A stretch of DNA of 11,065 bases from JAEZFI01 sp044508215 (GCA_044508215.1 JBIQID010000105.1:1-11065); one strand, 5' to 3'. Counted from the stretch's first letter, positions 1 to 7,632 are shown. Numbers and translations are program-made. Notes: generated from the sequence alone by a model not told the origin.

Positions 1-299
1 TCGTTGTCCACCGAGACCAGCCCGCACGACCCGAGGACCCGTTCACCGCTGCCATCCGTCACGCAGAAGGCCGCACCCGTGCGGTCGGCCCACGCCGTCG
101 GCGCGAGCACGCCGACGAACTCGGCTGCATCCCGAGGCAGGTACGGCACCGGGACCGTGGTCCAGCGCTGGATCTCGGGGTCCTGGCAGGCGGCGGCCAC
201 CTGGTCGATGTCGGCGACTCGCCACGGCCGCAGCACCACTCCGTCGCCCACCAACGTCGGTTGCTCCGCCGGCCACCTCACCCCGGCAGGCTGCCGCAT
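1..299 (-). CDS. GNAT family N-acetyltransferase, RimJ/RimL-like (3' end beyond window)
   Basis: The first 99 residues of a GNAT acetyltransferase, an enzyme family that moves the acetyl group of acetyl-CoA onto an amine; the substrate cannot be told. The start at 299 is chosen because a GAGGTG ribosome-binding site lies 6 bases upstream (306-311). The N-terminus contains LRPWRVADIDQVAAACQDPE (residues 24-43), the typical opening strand and helix of RimJ/RimL-like members, followed by QRWTTVPVPY and a strand reading GAAFCVTDGSGERVLGSCGL. The acetyl-CoA binding loop (Q/R-x-x-G-x-G/A) would lie beyond base 1 and is not visible, so the family call rests on the N-terminal half only. It is divergent from the VOC gene with 78 bases between the two starts. 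Confidence 0.8.
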   Translation of the reverse strand, partial: MRQPAGVRWPAEQPTLVGDGVVLRPWRVADIDQVAAACQDPEIQRWTTVPVPYLPRDAAEFVGVLAPTAWADRTGAAFCVTDGSGERVLGSCGLVSVDN

Positions 300-351
300 G
301 TGGCCCACCTCGGCAACGGCTCGCAAGGCGACTGCCCAGGCACCGCGCCGG

Positions 352-363
352 GCGACGCGTCGC
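352..363. promoter_or_regulatory. 12-bp perfect palindrome between divergent genes
   Basis: GCGACGCGTCGC is its own reverse complement. It lies in the 78-base divergent spacer, 14 bases before the VOC start and 52 bases before the GNAT start, where an operator could sit. In DNA this GC-rich a palindrome of this size can arise by chance within such a spacer at a few per cent, so it is only a candidate. Confidence 0.25.
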
Positions 364-377
364 AGTAGACATCCGGG

Positions 378-833
378 ATGGCCGAGATCCGTCCCTCGCA
401 CGTCGGCGTCTGCGTGAGCGACCTGGACCGGTCGCTCCGCTTCTGGGTCGACGGCCTGGGCTTCGAGGCGGGTGAGCGCTACGACCTCGAGAGCACGCTC
501 CTACCCGAGCTGCACCTCGCCCTCGAGGTCGACGGTCCTGTGGCGGTCACCTCCCAGTTCGTCCGGCACGGCTCGACGGCTGTCGAGCTCCTCGCCTTCG
601 CTGAGCCGGCGCCCACCGGTCGACCTTCGGCCTCCCGGGGCCTGCTCGGGCTCACCCACCTCGCGTTCCACGTCGAGGACCTCGCCGGCGCGATCGAGCA
701 CCTCGTCCGCCACGGCGGAACGCTCATCGAGAGCACGCGCGTTGACGTCGGGACGAACGTCGCATTCCTCGAGGATCCCGACGGTGTCCGGATCGAGCTC
801 ATGGAGGTCCCGCTCGAGTCGTTCGACCCGTGA
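378..833 (+). CDS. VOC family (glyoxalase/dioxygenase-fold) metalloprotein
   Basis: A 151-residue vicinal-oxygen-chelate protein with two beta-alpha-beta-beta-beta modules, the usual length for a single-chain member. The first module opens with HVGVCVSDLDRSLRFWVDGL (residues 8-27) and the second with LTHLAFHVEDL (92-102). The four positions that normally hold the metal are filled: H8, E70 (in VELLAF), H94 and E140 (in RIELMEV). The LEDPDGVRIEL signature (131-141) is characteristic. Such proteins act as glyoxalases, ring-cleaving dioxygenases, epimerases or antibiotic-binding proteins; H/E/H/E ligands fit a glyoxalase- or epimerase-type metal site, but the substrate is unknown. No strong ribosome-binding site precedes the ATG; no other start lies before H8. 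It converges on the LuxR regulator with a 29-base spacer. Confidence 0.85.
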   Translation: MAEIRPSHVGVCVSDLDRSLRFWVDGLGFEAGERYDLESTLLPELHLALEVDGPVAVTSQFVRHGSTAVELLAFAEPAPTGRPSASRGLLGLTHLAFHVEDLAGAIEHLVRHGGTLIESTRVDVGTNVAFLEDPDGVRIELMEVPLESFDP

Positions 834-862
834 TCGTCAGGACCTGAACGGTCGCTGCGTCG

Positions 863-3156
863 TCAGTTGGCCGGCGGTACCGGTGCAAGGGCCGTGACCA
901 GGTCGGAGCGGTTGCTCACCCCGAGCTTCTGGCACGCCTCGGCGAGGTGGTCCTCGACGGTGCGCGACGCCAGGAACATCTGCTCGGCGATCGCCTTCGT
1001 CGCCTGCCCCTGCACCACCCGCTGGACCACGTCCAGCTCACGATCGGTCAGCGGCGAGGCCACCGACCGCGCAAGCGCGTTCGGCGCCGGGGTGACCCGC
1101 CGCCACAGCGCCGCGGAGGTGGCCGCACGGGCAGCGCTCGCTGCGTCCTCGGCCACCCGCGCCGCCTCGTCCTGCACCTCGGCCACCAGAGTCCGCGCAC
1201 CCGCCTCCGCCAGCGTCGCGGCGCACTTCGCCAACGACTCGACGTCCCGGTCGGCCGAGCCGACGGCGTGGGCGACCATCGAGTCGATCAGCGGTGCGGC
1301 GGTCGACGCGCCGTGCCGTCGCAGGTCCTCGGTGACGAGGTCAGCTCGGCCGTACCGCACCGCGTCGTACAGCGAGAAGATCCCGAGCTGCACGTAGCTG
1401 CCGTCGATGCACTCCCGGCCCATCGCCGCGGTCACCTCAGCGGCGTCGTCGAGCTGGCCCTCCAGCGCCAGCACCGCCGCGCGCGCACGACCGATGAACC
1501 CGTCCAGCCGAGGGTCACCGGTGCGTTCCACGCCCAGCTCCGCCAGCGCGGCGCGGGCGCCGTCGAGGTCGTCTGCCTGGGCGAGCGTGAACGCCCGCGC
1601 GGAGCGTGCGATCGGGGCGACCAGGAACGGGTCGGATCGATCCGTCGCGGCGCACGCCGCGTCGGCGATCGCCATCGAGTTCGGCGACCCGCGGTAGAGC
1701 AACGGGTGCACCAGGATCGCAGCGGTCACCCCGTGCAGCGCCTCGTCGGCGATGCACCGCTGCACGTGCGGCACGAACTCGGCCTCGCAGCGCGCCAGGT
1801 CACCACGCAGCGCGTGCACCGCCGCGGTGAGCGCCCAGTACAGATCGATCCCCTCGGGACGCATCGGAGCGATGTCCTCGAACATCGTGGCCATGCCCGA
1901 GGTCAGCTCGTCGATGCCGGTCAGATCGGCAAGCATCACTTGCCCGAACAACTGGTTCATCATCGCCGTCCACCTCGCCGGAGCGTCGAGGCCATCGGAG
2001 GCGAGGATCCGCCGGTTGGCGTCGACGGCCACGTCGAGGCGGCCGAGGATGCCGGCCAGGAACGCGGCCTCCGAACGCAGCTCGAGCTCCCGCTCGGGCG
2101 CGCCCACCCGGTCGGCAGCAGCATCGAGGAGCGCGAGCGCGCCTTCGGGGTCGCCCGCGTGGTGCGCCCGCAACGTGCTGCGCCACATCGCCACCTGCAC
2201 GATCGTGTCGTCGTCCTCGGCCAGCTCGGACGCGACGCCGAGCGCGGCTTCGGCCTCGTCGGCCGCGCCCTGCAAGCGCAGCGCCTCGCCCAGCAGCAGG
2301 TGGCCCTCGCGTGGCGCCTCGTCGAGCACCGCACGGGCCAGTTCGCACGCCCGATCGAGCGCCAGCGCCACCAGCGCCTCACGACCGGCGGCTAGGGCCA
2401 CCGGAGCGGGGATCGGCTGGTGGCTCTCGGCGAGCCACTCGGCCGCACGGAGCGCGTCCCCGGCGGCCCGAGATCCCGCCGTGACCAGTCGGCCGGCCGC
2501 GTCGCGGAGGAGCTCGAGGCGACGGCGGGTCGACAGGGTGGCGGCGAGGGCTTCCCGGATGAGCGGGTGGTCGGCCCGGACCATCCACCGCCCGGCGATC
2601 AGCTCGACGCGGGCCAGGCGCTGCTGCTCGAGCGTGTCCAGCACGTGGAGCTCGTGCTCGGCCAGCAGCTCGACGGAGAGCGGCGCGGCGACCGCCAGCA
2701 GCTCGATCAGCGCGAGCGACGGCGGGTCCAGGTCGGCGGTCCGCGCCGTGATCAGCTCCTGGACGCGGACCCCGGCCCGCAGCGCTCCACCCTCCAGCTC
2801 CCACGTGTCGTCGACGCGGGTCACCAGCCGCTGGGCGACCGCGTCGAGCACCAGCTCGCGGACGAACAGCGGCACGCCGTGGGTGCGCTCCCACAGCTGC
2901 TCCGCGAGGGCGACGCCCACCTGCCCGCCCAGCAGCCGGCGAGCGAGCTCGGTCGTGTCGGAGTGGGGGAGCGGCTCGACGTCGAGCCGGGCGACCGCCT
3001 CTCCGGCCCACAGCGCGGTCAGCTCCGCCGGCATCGGTTCGGTGCTGCGCGCGGTGGCGACCACCCTCACGTCGCTGTGGTGGGCCAGCTCGATCAGGCA
3101 CGCGAGGCTGGCGTCGTCGAGCAGGTGGGCGTCGTCGATCGCCAGCACCGTCGACC
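863..3156 (-). CDS. Large ATP-binding LuxR-family regulator (LAL/MalT-like), 5' part missing at gap
   Basis: The last 763 residues of a large STAND-type transcription regulator. The visible part starts just before the Walker B strand VLAIDDAHLLDD, followed by the sensor-like segment VRVVATARS. A helical arm of the NTPase and a long alpha-helical region rich in A/L/E follow, probably TPR-like repeats used to sense a ligand or partner. The last 64 residues (about 866-1057) are a LuxR/GerE helix-turn-helix with LTDRELDVVQRVVQGQATKA and SRTVEDHLAEACQKLGV. In this family ATP binding and an inducer switch the protein into a DNA-binding oligomer. The Walker A loop and N-terminus, normally about 100 residues or more before Walker B, are absent, so they belong in the N gap. 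Its targets are unknown; the neighbouring LuxR regulator and the VOC gene are candidates. The stop at 863 is certain and the start is not visible. Confidence 0.9.
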
Positions 3157-3256
3157 NNNNNNNNNNNNNNNNNNNNNNNNNNNNNNNNNNNNNNNNNNNN
3201 NNNNNNNNNNNNNNNNNNNNNNNNNNNNNNNNNNNNNNNNNNNNNNNNNNNNNNNN
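3157..3256. other. Assembly gap of 100 N
   Basis: Exactly 100 N, the conventional placeholder for an unknown distance. It falls between the end of one LuxR gene (nearly complete at its 3' end) and the middle of another (missing its 5' end). The true missing sequence must be longer than 100 bases if the two flanks are really neighbours. Confidence 0.97.
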
Positions 3257-4385
3257 GCTCGGTCGAGACGAACCAGCCGGTCGGTGAGACGTCGTCGCCG
3301 AAGCGGGGTGCGTACTGGTCGAAGAAGACCCGAGCCACGAGCTCGCGCCGGCTGCGCACATCCGCCTTGTCGAAGATGGACTTGAGGTGGTCCTGGACCG
3401 TGTACCTCGACATCGACAGCTCGCTCGCGATGGTCTTGGTGTCGTTGCCGCCGAGGACGAGCTCGGTGACCTCCCGCTCGCGGGCGCTGAGCCCGAACGC
3501 TGTCGCGAGGAGCGGCATGATCTCTGGCGGTCGAGCCTCATCGATCGTGACCACGACGTCGCCGGTGACGCCATCGTGGGCTGCGAGCGGCGCGGCGTGG
3601 GCGATGACCCACCGGCCCGATGGCGCCCGAAGCCGGACGCGCGGAGCGGGTAGCGATTCGCCCGCGGCGTACCGTCGGGCGGTGGCGGCCAGACCCTGCA
3701 CGAGGCTGTCGATCGGGGACCGGCTCGACTCCGCTGCGAACTCGTCGAAGACGGCCGTGCTGCCGGCGCTGATCTCTCGAAGCTTGGCATCGCGGTCGAC
3801 GATCAGCACCGCAGGACCGGCCGGCGTGCCCTCGAGGAGGTCCGCGGCGCAACGCGCCACGAGCCCGATGCGGAGGCCCTCAGCCACGACTTGGGACAGG
3901 GCCGCGAGCACGAGCACGTCGTCACGGTCGAAGCAGGGTTCACCCGTCGCTCGGAACAGGTTCACGCCACCCCAGGCGTCGTCGCCGTCGCGGGCGACCA
4001 TCCGGAGCTCGTCGTGGTAGCCGGCCGGGCCGACCAGGACGCGCATCCTCTCGGAGTCGTTGCTCCCGCCCGGGAGGTGGCTGGTGGCACGAGCGGGGAC
4101 CTCTTCTCGGGCGATCGCGATCATGCGGGTGGGGTCGTCGCTGCCGTACTCGATCCTCGCCCACTCACCGTCGAGTTCGTGGTCACCGGCGAGCCCGCCG
4201 AACTTGTAGGTCCCCGTCACGAGCCGAGTCGCAGGATCGATCGTCACCACGCATGCGGCGGCGTGAGGGACGAACCGTTGGAGCACCTCGATCAGGCGCT
4301 CGGCAAAGCCCGCGGTGTCGTGGCCCGCACGAACGAGCGCTCCGATCGCGGTCTGCGCGCGTTCGATGGTCCTCTCCCTCCTCAT
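3257..4385 (-). CDS. GAF/PAS-like LuxR-family transcription regulator (3' tip lost at gap)
   Basis: 376 residues are visible. Residues about 20-172 look like a GAF-type sensor domain (FVPHAAACVVTIDPATRLVT, later WGGVNLFRATGEPCFDRDD). Residues about 185-282 look like a PAS-like module (PAVLIVDRDAKLREISAGST). Residues 297-352 form a LuxR/GerE helix-turn-helix (FGLSAREREVTELVLGGND, SMSRYTVQDHLKSIFDKA). This is a one-component regulator: the sensor domains would bind a small ligand or heme and control DNA binding; the ligand cannot be read from sequence. The tail VFFDQYAPRFGDDVSPTGWF resembles the usual end of such proteins, so only a few codons should be missing. The ATG at 4385 has no good ribosome-binding site; AGGAGG falls just inside the coding sequence, and no better start was found upstream. 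It is divergent from the MBL gene, with a palindrome between them. Confidence 0.88.
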
Positions 4386-4444
4386 CGATCGGAGTGTGGC
4401 CCGTGGAACCGGGAGTTGCGAGCGGTCGGGGGTGTTCTCGCCAG

Positions 4445-4464
4445 ATCCCCCACATGTGTGGGAT
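4445..4464. promoter_or_regulatory. 20-bp near-perfect palindrome, candidate LuxR-type operator
   Basis: Arms ATCCC and GGGAT flank a central perfect palindrome CACATGTG, with a single mismatched pair (4450/4459); 9 of 10 pairs match. It lies 60-79 bases upstream of the GAF/PAS LuxR start and 35-54 bases upstream of the MBL start, so one bound dimer could control both divergent promoters. Dimeric LuxR/GerE regulators commonly bind imperfect palindromes near 20 bp. That it is the site of the adjacent regulator is inference. No convincing -35/-10 pair was identified on either side. Confidence 0.55.
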
Positions 4465-4498
4465 GGCGGAACGTTGGAGTCGCACGGACCATGGCGCC

Positions 4499-5332
4499 AT
4501 GCCCGCAGAGCAGTTCACCTCCGTGCGACACCACCCGGTCGAGGTCGCCGTCGAGACGTTCGTGATCCAGGCGACGGTCGGTGAAGGGGTGGCGCCCCAG
4601 GCGATCCACATGAACTCGATGGTGATCCGAGGTGCGGAGCCGGTGGTGGTCGACACGGGTTGCCCGATCCACCGCGACCAGTACCTCGACGACCTGTTCG
4701 GCCTCGTGGAACCCGAGGACGTGCGATGGGTGTTCATCAGCCACGACGACCCCGACCACCACGGGAACCTCGAAGCGGTGATGGATGCGTGCCCCAACGC
4801 CACGCTGGTGGCCAGCTGGTTCCTCTGCGAACGCCTCGGGGCGGAAGGGCTCACCGTCCCGCCGACCAGGTGGCGGTGGCTGGGCGACGGTGACGCGCTC
4901 GACGTCGGCGACCGCACCCTGCACCTGGTGCGGCCACCTCTGTACGACTCGCCCACGACGCGAGGTCTCTTCGACCCGGTGACGGGCGTCTACTGGGCGT
5001 CGGACTGCTACGCCACGCCGGTCCCCAACGGCACGGCGTTCGTCGCCGATCTCGATCCGGACGAGTGGGCGGCGGGGTTCGCTGCGTTCAACCTCTGGAA
5101 CAGCCCGTGGCTGTCGATGGTCGACGAGGACGCGTTCGGTGTGGAGTGCCGGAGGGTCGAGGGCCTCCGCCCCGCCGTGATCGCGTCAGCACATGGGCCA
5201 ACGATCGAGGCGCCCCAGGTGCAACAGGCCTTCGACATGCTGCGACACCTGCCGTCCACGACGGTCCCTCCGCAGCCCGACCAGGCAACCCTCGACCAGA
5301 TCGTCGCCGCGATGACCGCCACACCCGGCTGA
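4499..5332 (+). CDS. MBL-fold metalloprotein, flavodiiron/ODP-like, with one ligand position altered
   Basis: 277 residues with the metallo-beta-lactamase fold. An early strand pair carries AEPVVVDTGCP (46-56), and the metal motif is SHDDPDHHG (81-89), giving H82-x-D84-x-D86-H87. This resembles the H-x-E-x-D-H of flavodiiron and oxygen-binding di-iron proteins more than the H-x-H-x-D-H of hydrolases. The bridging aspartate is D169 (WASDCYA) and the last histidine is H232 (ASAHGPT). The middle histidine expected about 20 residues before D169 is not there: the segment reads VRPPLYDSPTTRG. There is no flavodoxin domain, so it is not a complete flavodiiron protein. It could bind oxygen, NO or another small ligand, or be a hydrolase. 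The in-frame ATG at 4463 lies inside the palindrome, so 4499 is preferred, although its ribosome-binding site is weak. The cupredoxin-like lipoprotein gene follows after 52 bases on the same strand. Confidence 0.82.
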   Translation: MPAEQFTSVRHHPVEVAVETFVIQATVGEGVAPQAIHMNSMVIRGAEPVVVDTGCPIHRDQYLDDLFGLVEPEDVRWVFISHDDPDHHGNLEAVMDACPNATLVASWFLCERLGAEGLTVPPTRWRWLGDGDALDVGDRTLHLVRPPLYDSPTTRGLFDPVTGVYWASDCYATPVPNGTAFVADLDPDEWAAGFAAFNLWNSPWLSMVDEDAFGVECRRVEGLRPAVIASAHGPTIEAPQVQQAFDMLRHLPSTTVPPQPDQATLDQIVAAMTATPG

Positions 5333-5384
5333 CGCCACGCGCATCAGTCCCACGATCCGACAACCCCAATGAAAGGTCCGATGG

Positions 5385-5936
5385 ATGAGAAGGAGAACCC
5401 ACCGATTGGTCGCGTCCTGCGCCGCCCTGGCACTGCCGATGGGGTTCGTAGCGTGCAGCGACGACGCCGAAACGTCCGCAGCTCCCGAAGGTGAGGACAC
5501 TGCTCCGGTCGTCGAGGTGGTCGCCGTCGACTTCGCCTTCGAGGGCCTGCCCGACTCGATCGATGCGGGCACCCAGCTGACACTGCGCAACGACGCACAG
5601 TCCGAGCTCCACGAACTGGTGGCGTTCCGTCTCGACGACGACGAGACCCGTTCGGTCGAGGAGATCCTGGCGCTGTCCCCTGAGGAGGCGCAGGCTGCGC
5701 TCGGGGAGCCGTCGACGGTCATCCTCGCCCCGCCATCGAGCGAGCAGGTGGCGGTCCCGGTCGGTGACGGCAAGCTCGGTGAGGTCGGCCGATACGCGAT
5801 CGTCTGCATGATCCCCACCGGCGCCGACCCCGACGAGTACATGGCGGCGGCCGCCACCTCGGACGGTCCACCCGACGTCGCCGGCGGACCGCCGCACGTC
5901 GTCCACGGCATGTTTGCCGAGCTGACCGTGGAGTAG
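5385..5936 (+). CDS. Cupredoxin-like secreted lipoprotein (probable copper-binding)
   Basis: 183 residues. A basic start and hydrophobic stretch end in the lipobox FVAC (C24), so the mature protein would be lipid-anchored outside the membrane. After an acidic linker comes a beta-rich domain starting VVEVVAVDFAFEGLP (42-56), with TQLTLRNDAQSELHEL (63-78), where H76 sits where the first copper histidine of cupredoxins does. The other type-1 copper ligands appear as C141 (YAIVCMIP), H171 and M176; the H171-to-M176 spacing equals that of plastocyanin. Unusually, 29 residues, including an alanine-rich stretch, separate C141 from H171, and residues about 84-110 form an acidic insertion. It may carry electrons or hold copper; the partner is unknown. 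GAAAGG lies 8 bases before the ATG. It is probably co-transcribed with the MBL gene upstream. Confidence 0.75.
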   Translation: MRRRTHRLVASCAALALPMGFVACSDDAETSAAPEGEDTAPVVEVVAVDFAFEGLPDSIDAGTQLTLRNDAQSELHELVAFRLDDDETRSVEEILALSPEEAQAALGEPSTVILAPPSSEQVAVPVGDGKLGEVGRYAIVCMIPTGADPDEYMAAAATSDGPPDVAGGPPHVVHGMFAELTVE

Positions 5937-5962
5937 GGGCGCACCAGCGGGTGGCGGGCCCG

Positions 5963-6012
5963 GCGCTCGACCTCGGGCATCGACGAGATGTCGGTGCTCG
6001 AGGTCGTTGCGC
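5963..6012. terminator. Hairpin between convergent genes, possible two-way terminator
   Basis: CGACCTCG (5968-5975) pairs with CGAGGTCG (5999-6006). The stem can be extended past small bulges by GCGC/GCGC (5963-5966 with 6009-6012), and a small inner CATC/GATG hairpin sits in the loop. It fills the 83-base spacer between the convergent lipoprotein and hibernation-factor genes. There is no T-run on either side, as is common in high-GC actinobacteria. Confidence 0.5.
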
Positions 6013-6019
6013 GCCGACG

Positions 6020-6820
6020 TCAGTCGTGGGTGGTGATCAGGCCCCAGTGCCCGTCGTAGCGGTGGTAGATCACCGCGCCGCGGCCGGTGGACTCGTCCAC
6101 GAAAAACACGAACCGCTCCTTGCTCGCCTCCAGGCGCTCGATGGCGTCGTCACGGGAGAGGGTCGGCGCAGGCGCCACGACCTCCACCTCCGCGGCAGCG
6201 TCCTTCGTCGGGTCGCCGTCGACGTCCGGCACCAGCTGCAATCCGAGCGACGTCCCTCCGCCCTTGTAGAAGACGACGGCCTCCCTCCCGCTCTCGGCCT
6301 CGGTGAACAGGTGGAAGTCGTGGCCGAGCAGCTCGAGGTCGAGCACGGCCTCGTCGACCGTCGTCGGGATCGCGCCGAAGCTCTTCGTTCGCACCAGCTC
6401 GCGCTCGTCGTAGGGCCGTTCGAAGAACTGCGGACGGTCGCTCGGCAGGTTGCCTCGGCGCCACTCGCCGTCGGTGGCCTCACCCGTCTGGTACCGCTCA
6501 CGGCCCTCACGGTGCTTCCGCTCCTGGTAGCGACGGAGCCGTCGACCCAGCAGGTCCACCAGCAGGTCGACCGCCTGGAACATGTTGACTCCGGCTACGT
6601 GCGCGCGGATCGGGCGTCCGTTCACGTCCAGCGTCGCCTCGGCCTCGGACGGCCGGTCACTCGCCGGCCCGCCCTCCTCCAGCTCGATCTCGGCGTAGAG
6701 CACCGGCTCGGAGACCACTGACGCAGATGCAGCGACCTTCTCCCGCGCGTAGTCGACGGCGTCCTGCGGGACCGCCCCGCGCGTCGTCATCGAGATCGCA
6801 GCTGGTTCCAGTTCGGCCAT
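6020..6820 (-). CDS. hpf: Long ribosome hibernation-promoting factor with two C-terminal domains
   Basis: 266 residues. Residues 1-103 are the S30AE/HPF N-terminal domain that sits in the decoding centre of idle ribosomes (ISMTTRGAVPQDAVDYAREK; ATLDVNGRPIRAHVAG; NMFQAVDLLVDLLGRRLRRY). A charged linker (104-138) leads to a first S30AE C-terminal domain (139-200) with RTKSFGAIPTTVDEAVLDLE, LLGHDFHLF and AVVFYKGGGTSLGLQL. A second, more divergent copy follows at about 212-264 (TLSRDDAIERLEASKERFVF, then GAVIYHRYDGHWGLI). Ordinary long HPFs have one such domain and are about 180-230 residues; the enlarged C-terminal part recalls mycobacterial RafH, a hypoxia-linked factor, but orthology is inference. 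AGGAG lies 10 bases before the ATG (6831-6835). The promoter region is mostly hidden by the gap at 6873. It converges on the cupredoxin-like gene. Confidence 0.9.
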   Translation of the reverse strand: MAELEPAAISMTTRGAVPQDAVDYAREKVAASASVVSEPVLYAEIELEEGGPASDRPSEAEATLDVNGRPIRAHVAGVNMFQAVDLLVDLLGRRLRRYQERKHREGRERYQTGEATDGEWRRGNLPSDRPQFFERPYDERELVRTKSFGAIPTTVDEAVLDLELLGHDFHLFTEAESGREAVVFYKGGGTSLGLQLVPDVDGDPTKDAAAEVEVVAPAPTLSRDDAIERLEASKERFVFFVDESTGRGAVIYHRYDGHWGLITTHD

Positions 6821-6872
6821 GTCGTCGCTTCTCCTGTTCGGGATGAGGTCCTTGGCCCCCGGTCTACCCGTT

Positions 6873-6972
6873 NNNNNNNNNNNNNNNNNNNNNNNNNNNN
6901 NNNNNNNNNNNNNNNNNNNNNNNNNNNNNNNNNNNNNNNNNNNNNNNNNNNNNNNNNNNNNNNNNNNNNNNN
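6873..6972. other. Assembly gap of 100 N
   Basis: Exactly 100 N, a placeholder for unknown length. It lies between the 5' side of the hibernation-factor gene (52 visible bases upstream of its start, no clear promoter) and the 3' end of a GNAT gene (22 bases beyond its stop). Any number of genes could be missing here, so the adjacency of the two halves of the window is unproven. Confidence 0.97.
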
Positions 6973-6994
6973 CGCGACCAGCGCGGCGCCGCAG

Positions 6995-7477
6995 TCACAG
7001 CACCCGGAAGTAGCGGGCGATGTCGATCCGTTCGAAGCCGGCGTCCTCGTAGGTGCGGCGAGCCGGAGCGTGCCCTTCGTCGGCACCGGTCTCGATCATG
7101 GCGATCGGCAGGCCCGCCGCTCGGATGACCTCGACGGCGTCCTCCACGAGGAGGCGGCCGACGCCCCGGCCCTGCGCCGACGGGTCGACGGCCACCATCT
7201 CGATCTCGCCGAGCAGATCGTCGGGGCGCAGCCGCACCGAGCAGAACCCGACCACCTCGCCTTCCACCACCGCCACCCGCGTCGACAGCGAAGCGACCGT
7301 CTCCCGCACCGCGTGCTCCTGCACGGGCTCCCATCCATCGGGGTGCCAGAGCTCGAACAGCCGAGCGCCGTAGGTCGCCGCGATCGACGCGAAGACCGGC
7401 TGCCAGGCACGGAGCGACAGGGCCACGATCGCTTCGACGTCGCGGTCCTCGATGTCCCGGATCGCCACGCCGTCCAC
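6995..7477 (-). CDS. GNAT family N-acetyltransferase
   Basis: About 160 residues, complete, the usual size for a single GNAT domain. It opens VAIRDIEDRDVEAIVALSL (4-22). The central strand EIEMVAVDP (91-99) runs straight into the acetyl-CoA pyrophosphate loop QGRGVG (102-107). GHAPARRTYEDAGFERIDIA (135-154) is the conserved C-terminal alpha4-beta7 region of acetyltransferases whose members include many uncharacterised actinobacterial enzymes. The acceptor is unknown. The start is uncertain: the frame stays open upstream to 7648, but that extension has no family-like sequence, and GTG at 7477 or GTG at 7468 begins right at the domain; neither has a strong ribosome-binding site. It is divergent from the secreted PQQ-type gene. 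Confidence 0.83.
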   Translation of the reverse strand: MDGVAIRDIEDRDVEAIVALSLRAWQPVFASIAATYGARLFELWHPDGWEPVQEHAVRETVASLSTRVAVVEGEVVGFCSVRLRPDDLLGEIEMVAVDPSAQGRGVGRLLVEDAVEVIRAAGLPIAMIETGADEGHAPARRTYEDAGFERIDIARYFRVL

Positions 7478-7632
7478 GTCTCGGCACGGTAGCCCCCGGC
7501 GATCTGACGCGAACCTTCTGGCGCCACCAAGAAGTGCACCGATCGGGTCTGTGCTCCCCCGAGCAGTGGGTACGCGCGCGGTCTGTCCACGGAGCGGTCC
7601 GACCCCCCGGACCCCGACCACGGAGGTGGGAC

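Noticed and set aside
43..372. A 109-residue minus-strand frame at the left edge
   Set aside because: Arg/Gly-rich without motifs; the neighbouring minus frame starting at 299 encodes a recognisable GNAT N-terminus.
947..2395. Long plus-strand open frame opposite the ATPase-LuxR gene
   Set aside because: Arg/His-rich composition and no motif; it is the antisense shadow of a clear regulator.
863..3790. The ATPase-LuxR frame continued across the gap to a start at 3790
   Set aside because: Right of the gap it is a Ser/Arg-rich shadow of the GAF/PAS LuxR gene in another frame.
2379..4385. One long minus-strand frame crossing the N run, as if the GAF/PAS LuxR gene continued through it
   Set aside because: The frame left of the gap is out of register with the true ATPase-LuxR coding frame and gives Arg/Pro-rich nonsense; the gap length is arbitrary.
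4463..4498. Earlier in-frame ATG for the MBL gene adding 12 residues
   Set aside because: It lies inside the palindrome, has no ribosome-binding site, and the added residues are not family-like.
7552..7565. TGCTC/GAGCA hairpin in the divergent spacer before the PQQ-type gene
   Set aside because: A 5-bp stem is expected by chance in a 155-base GC-rich spacer.
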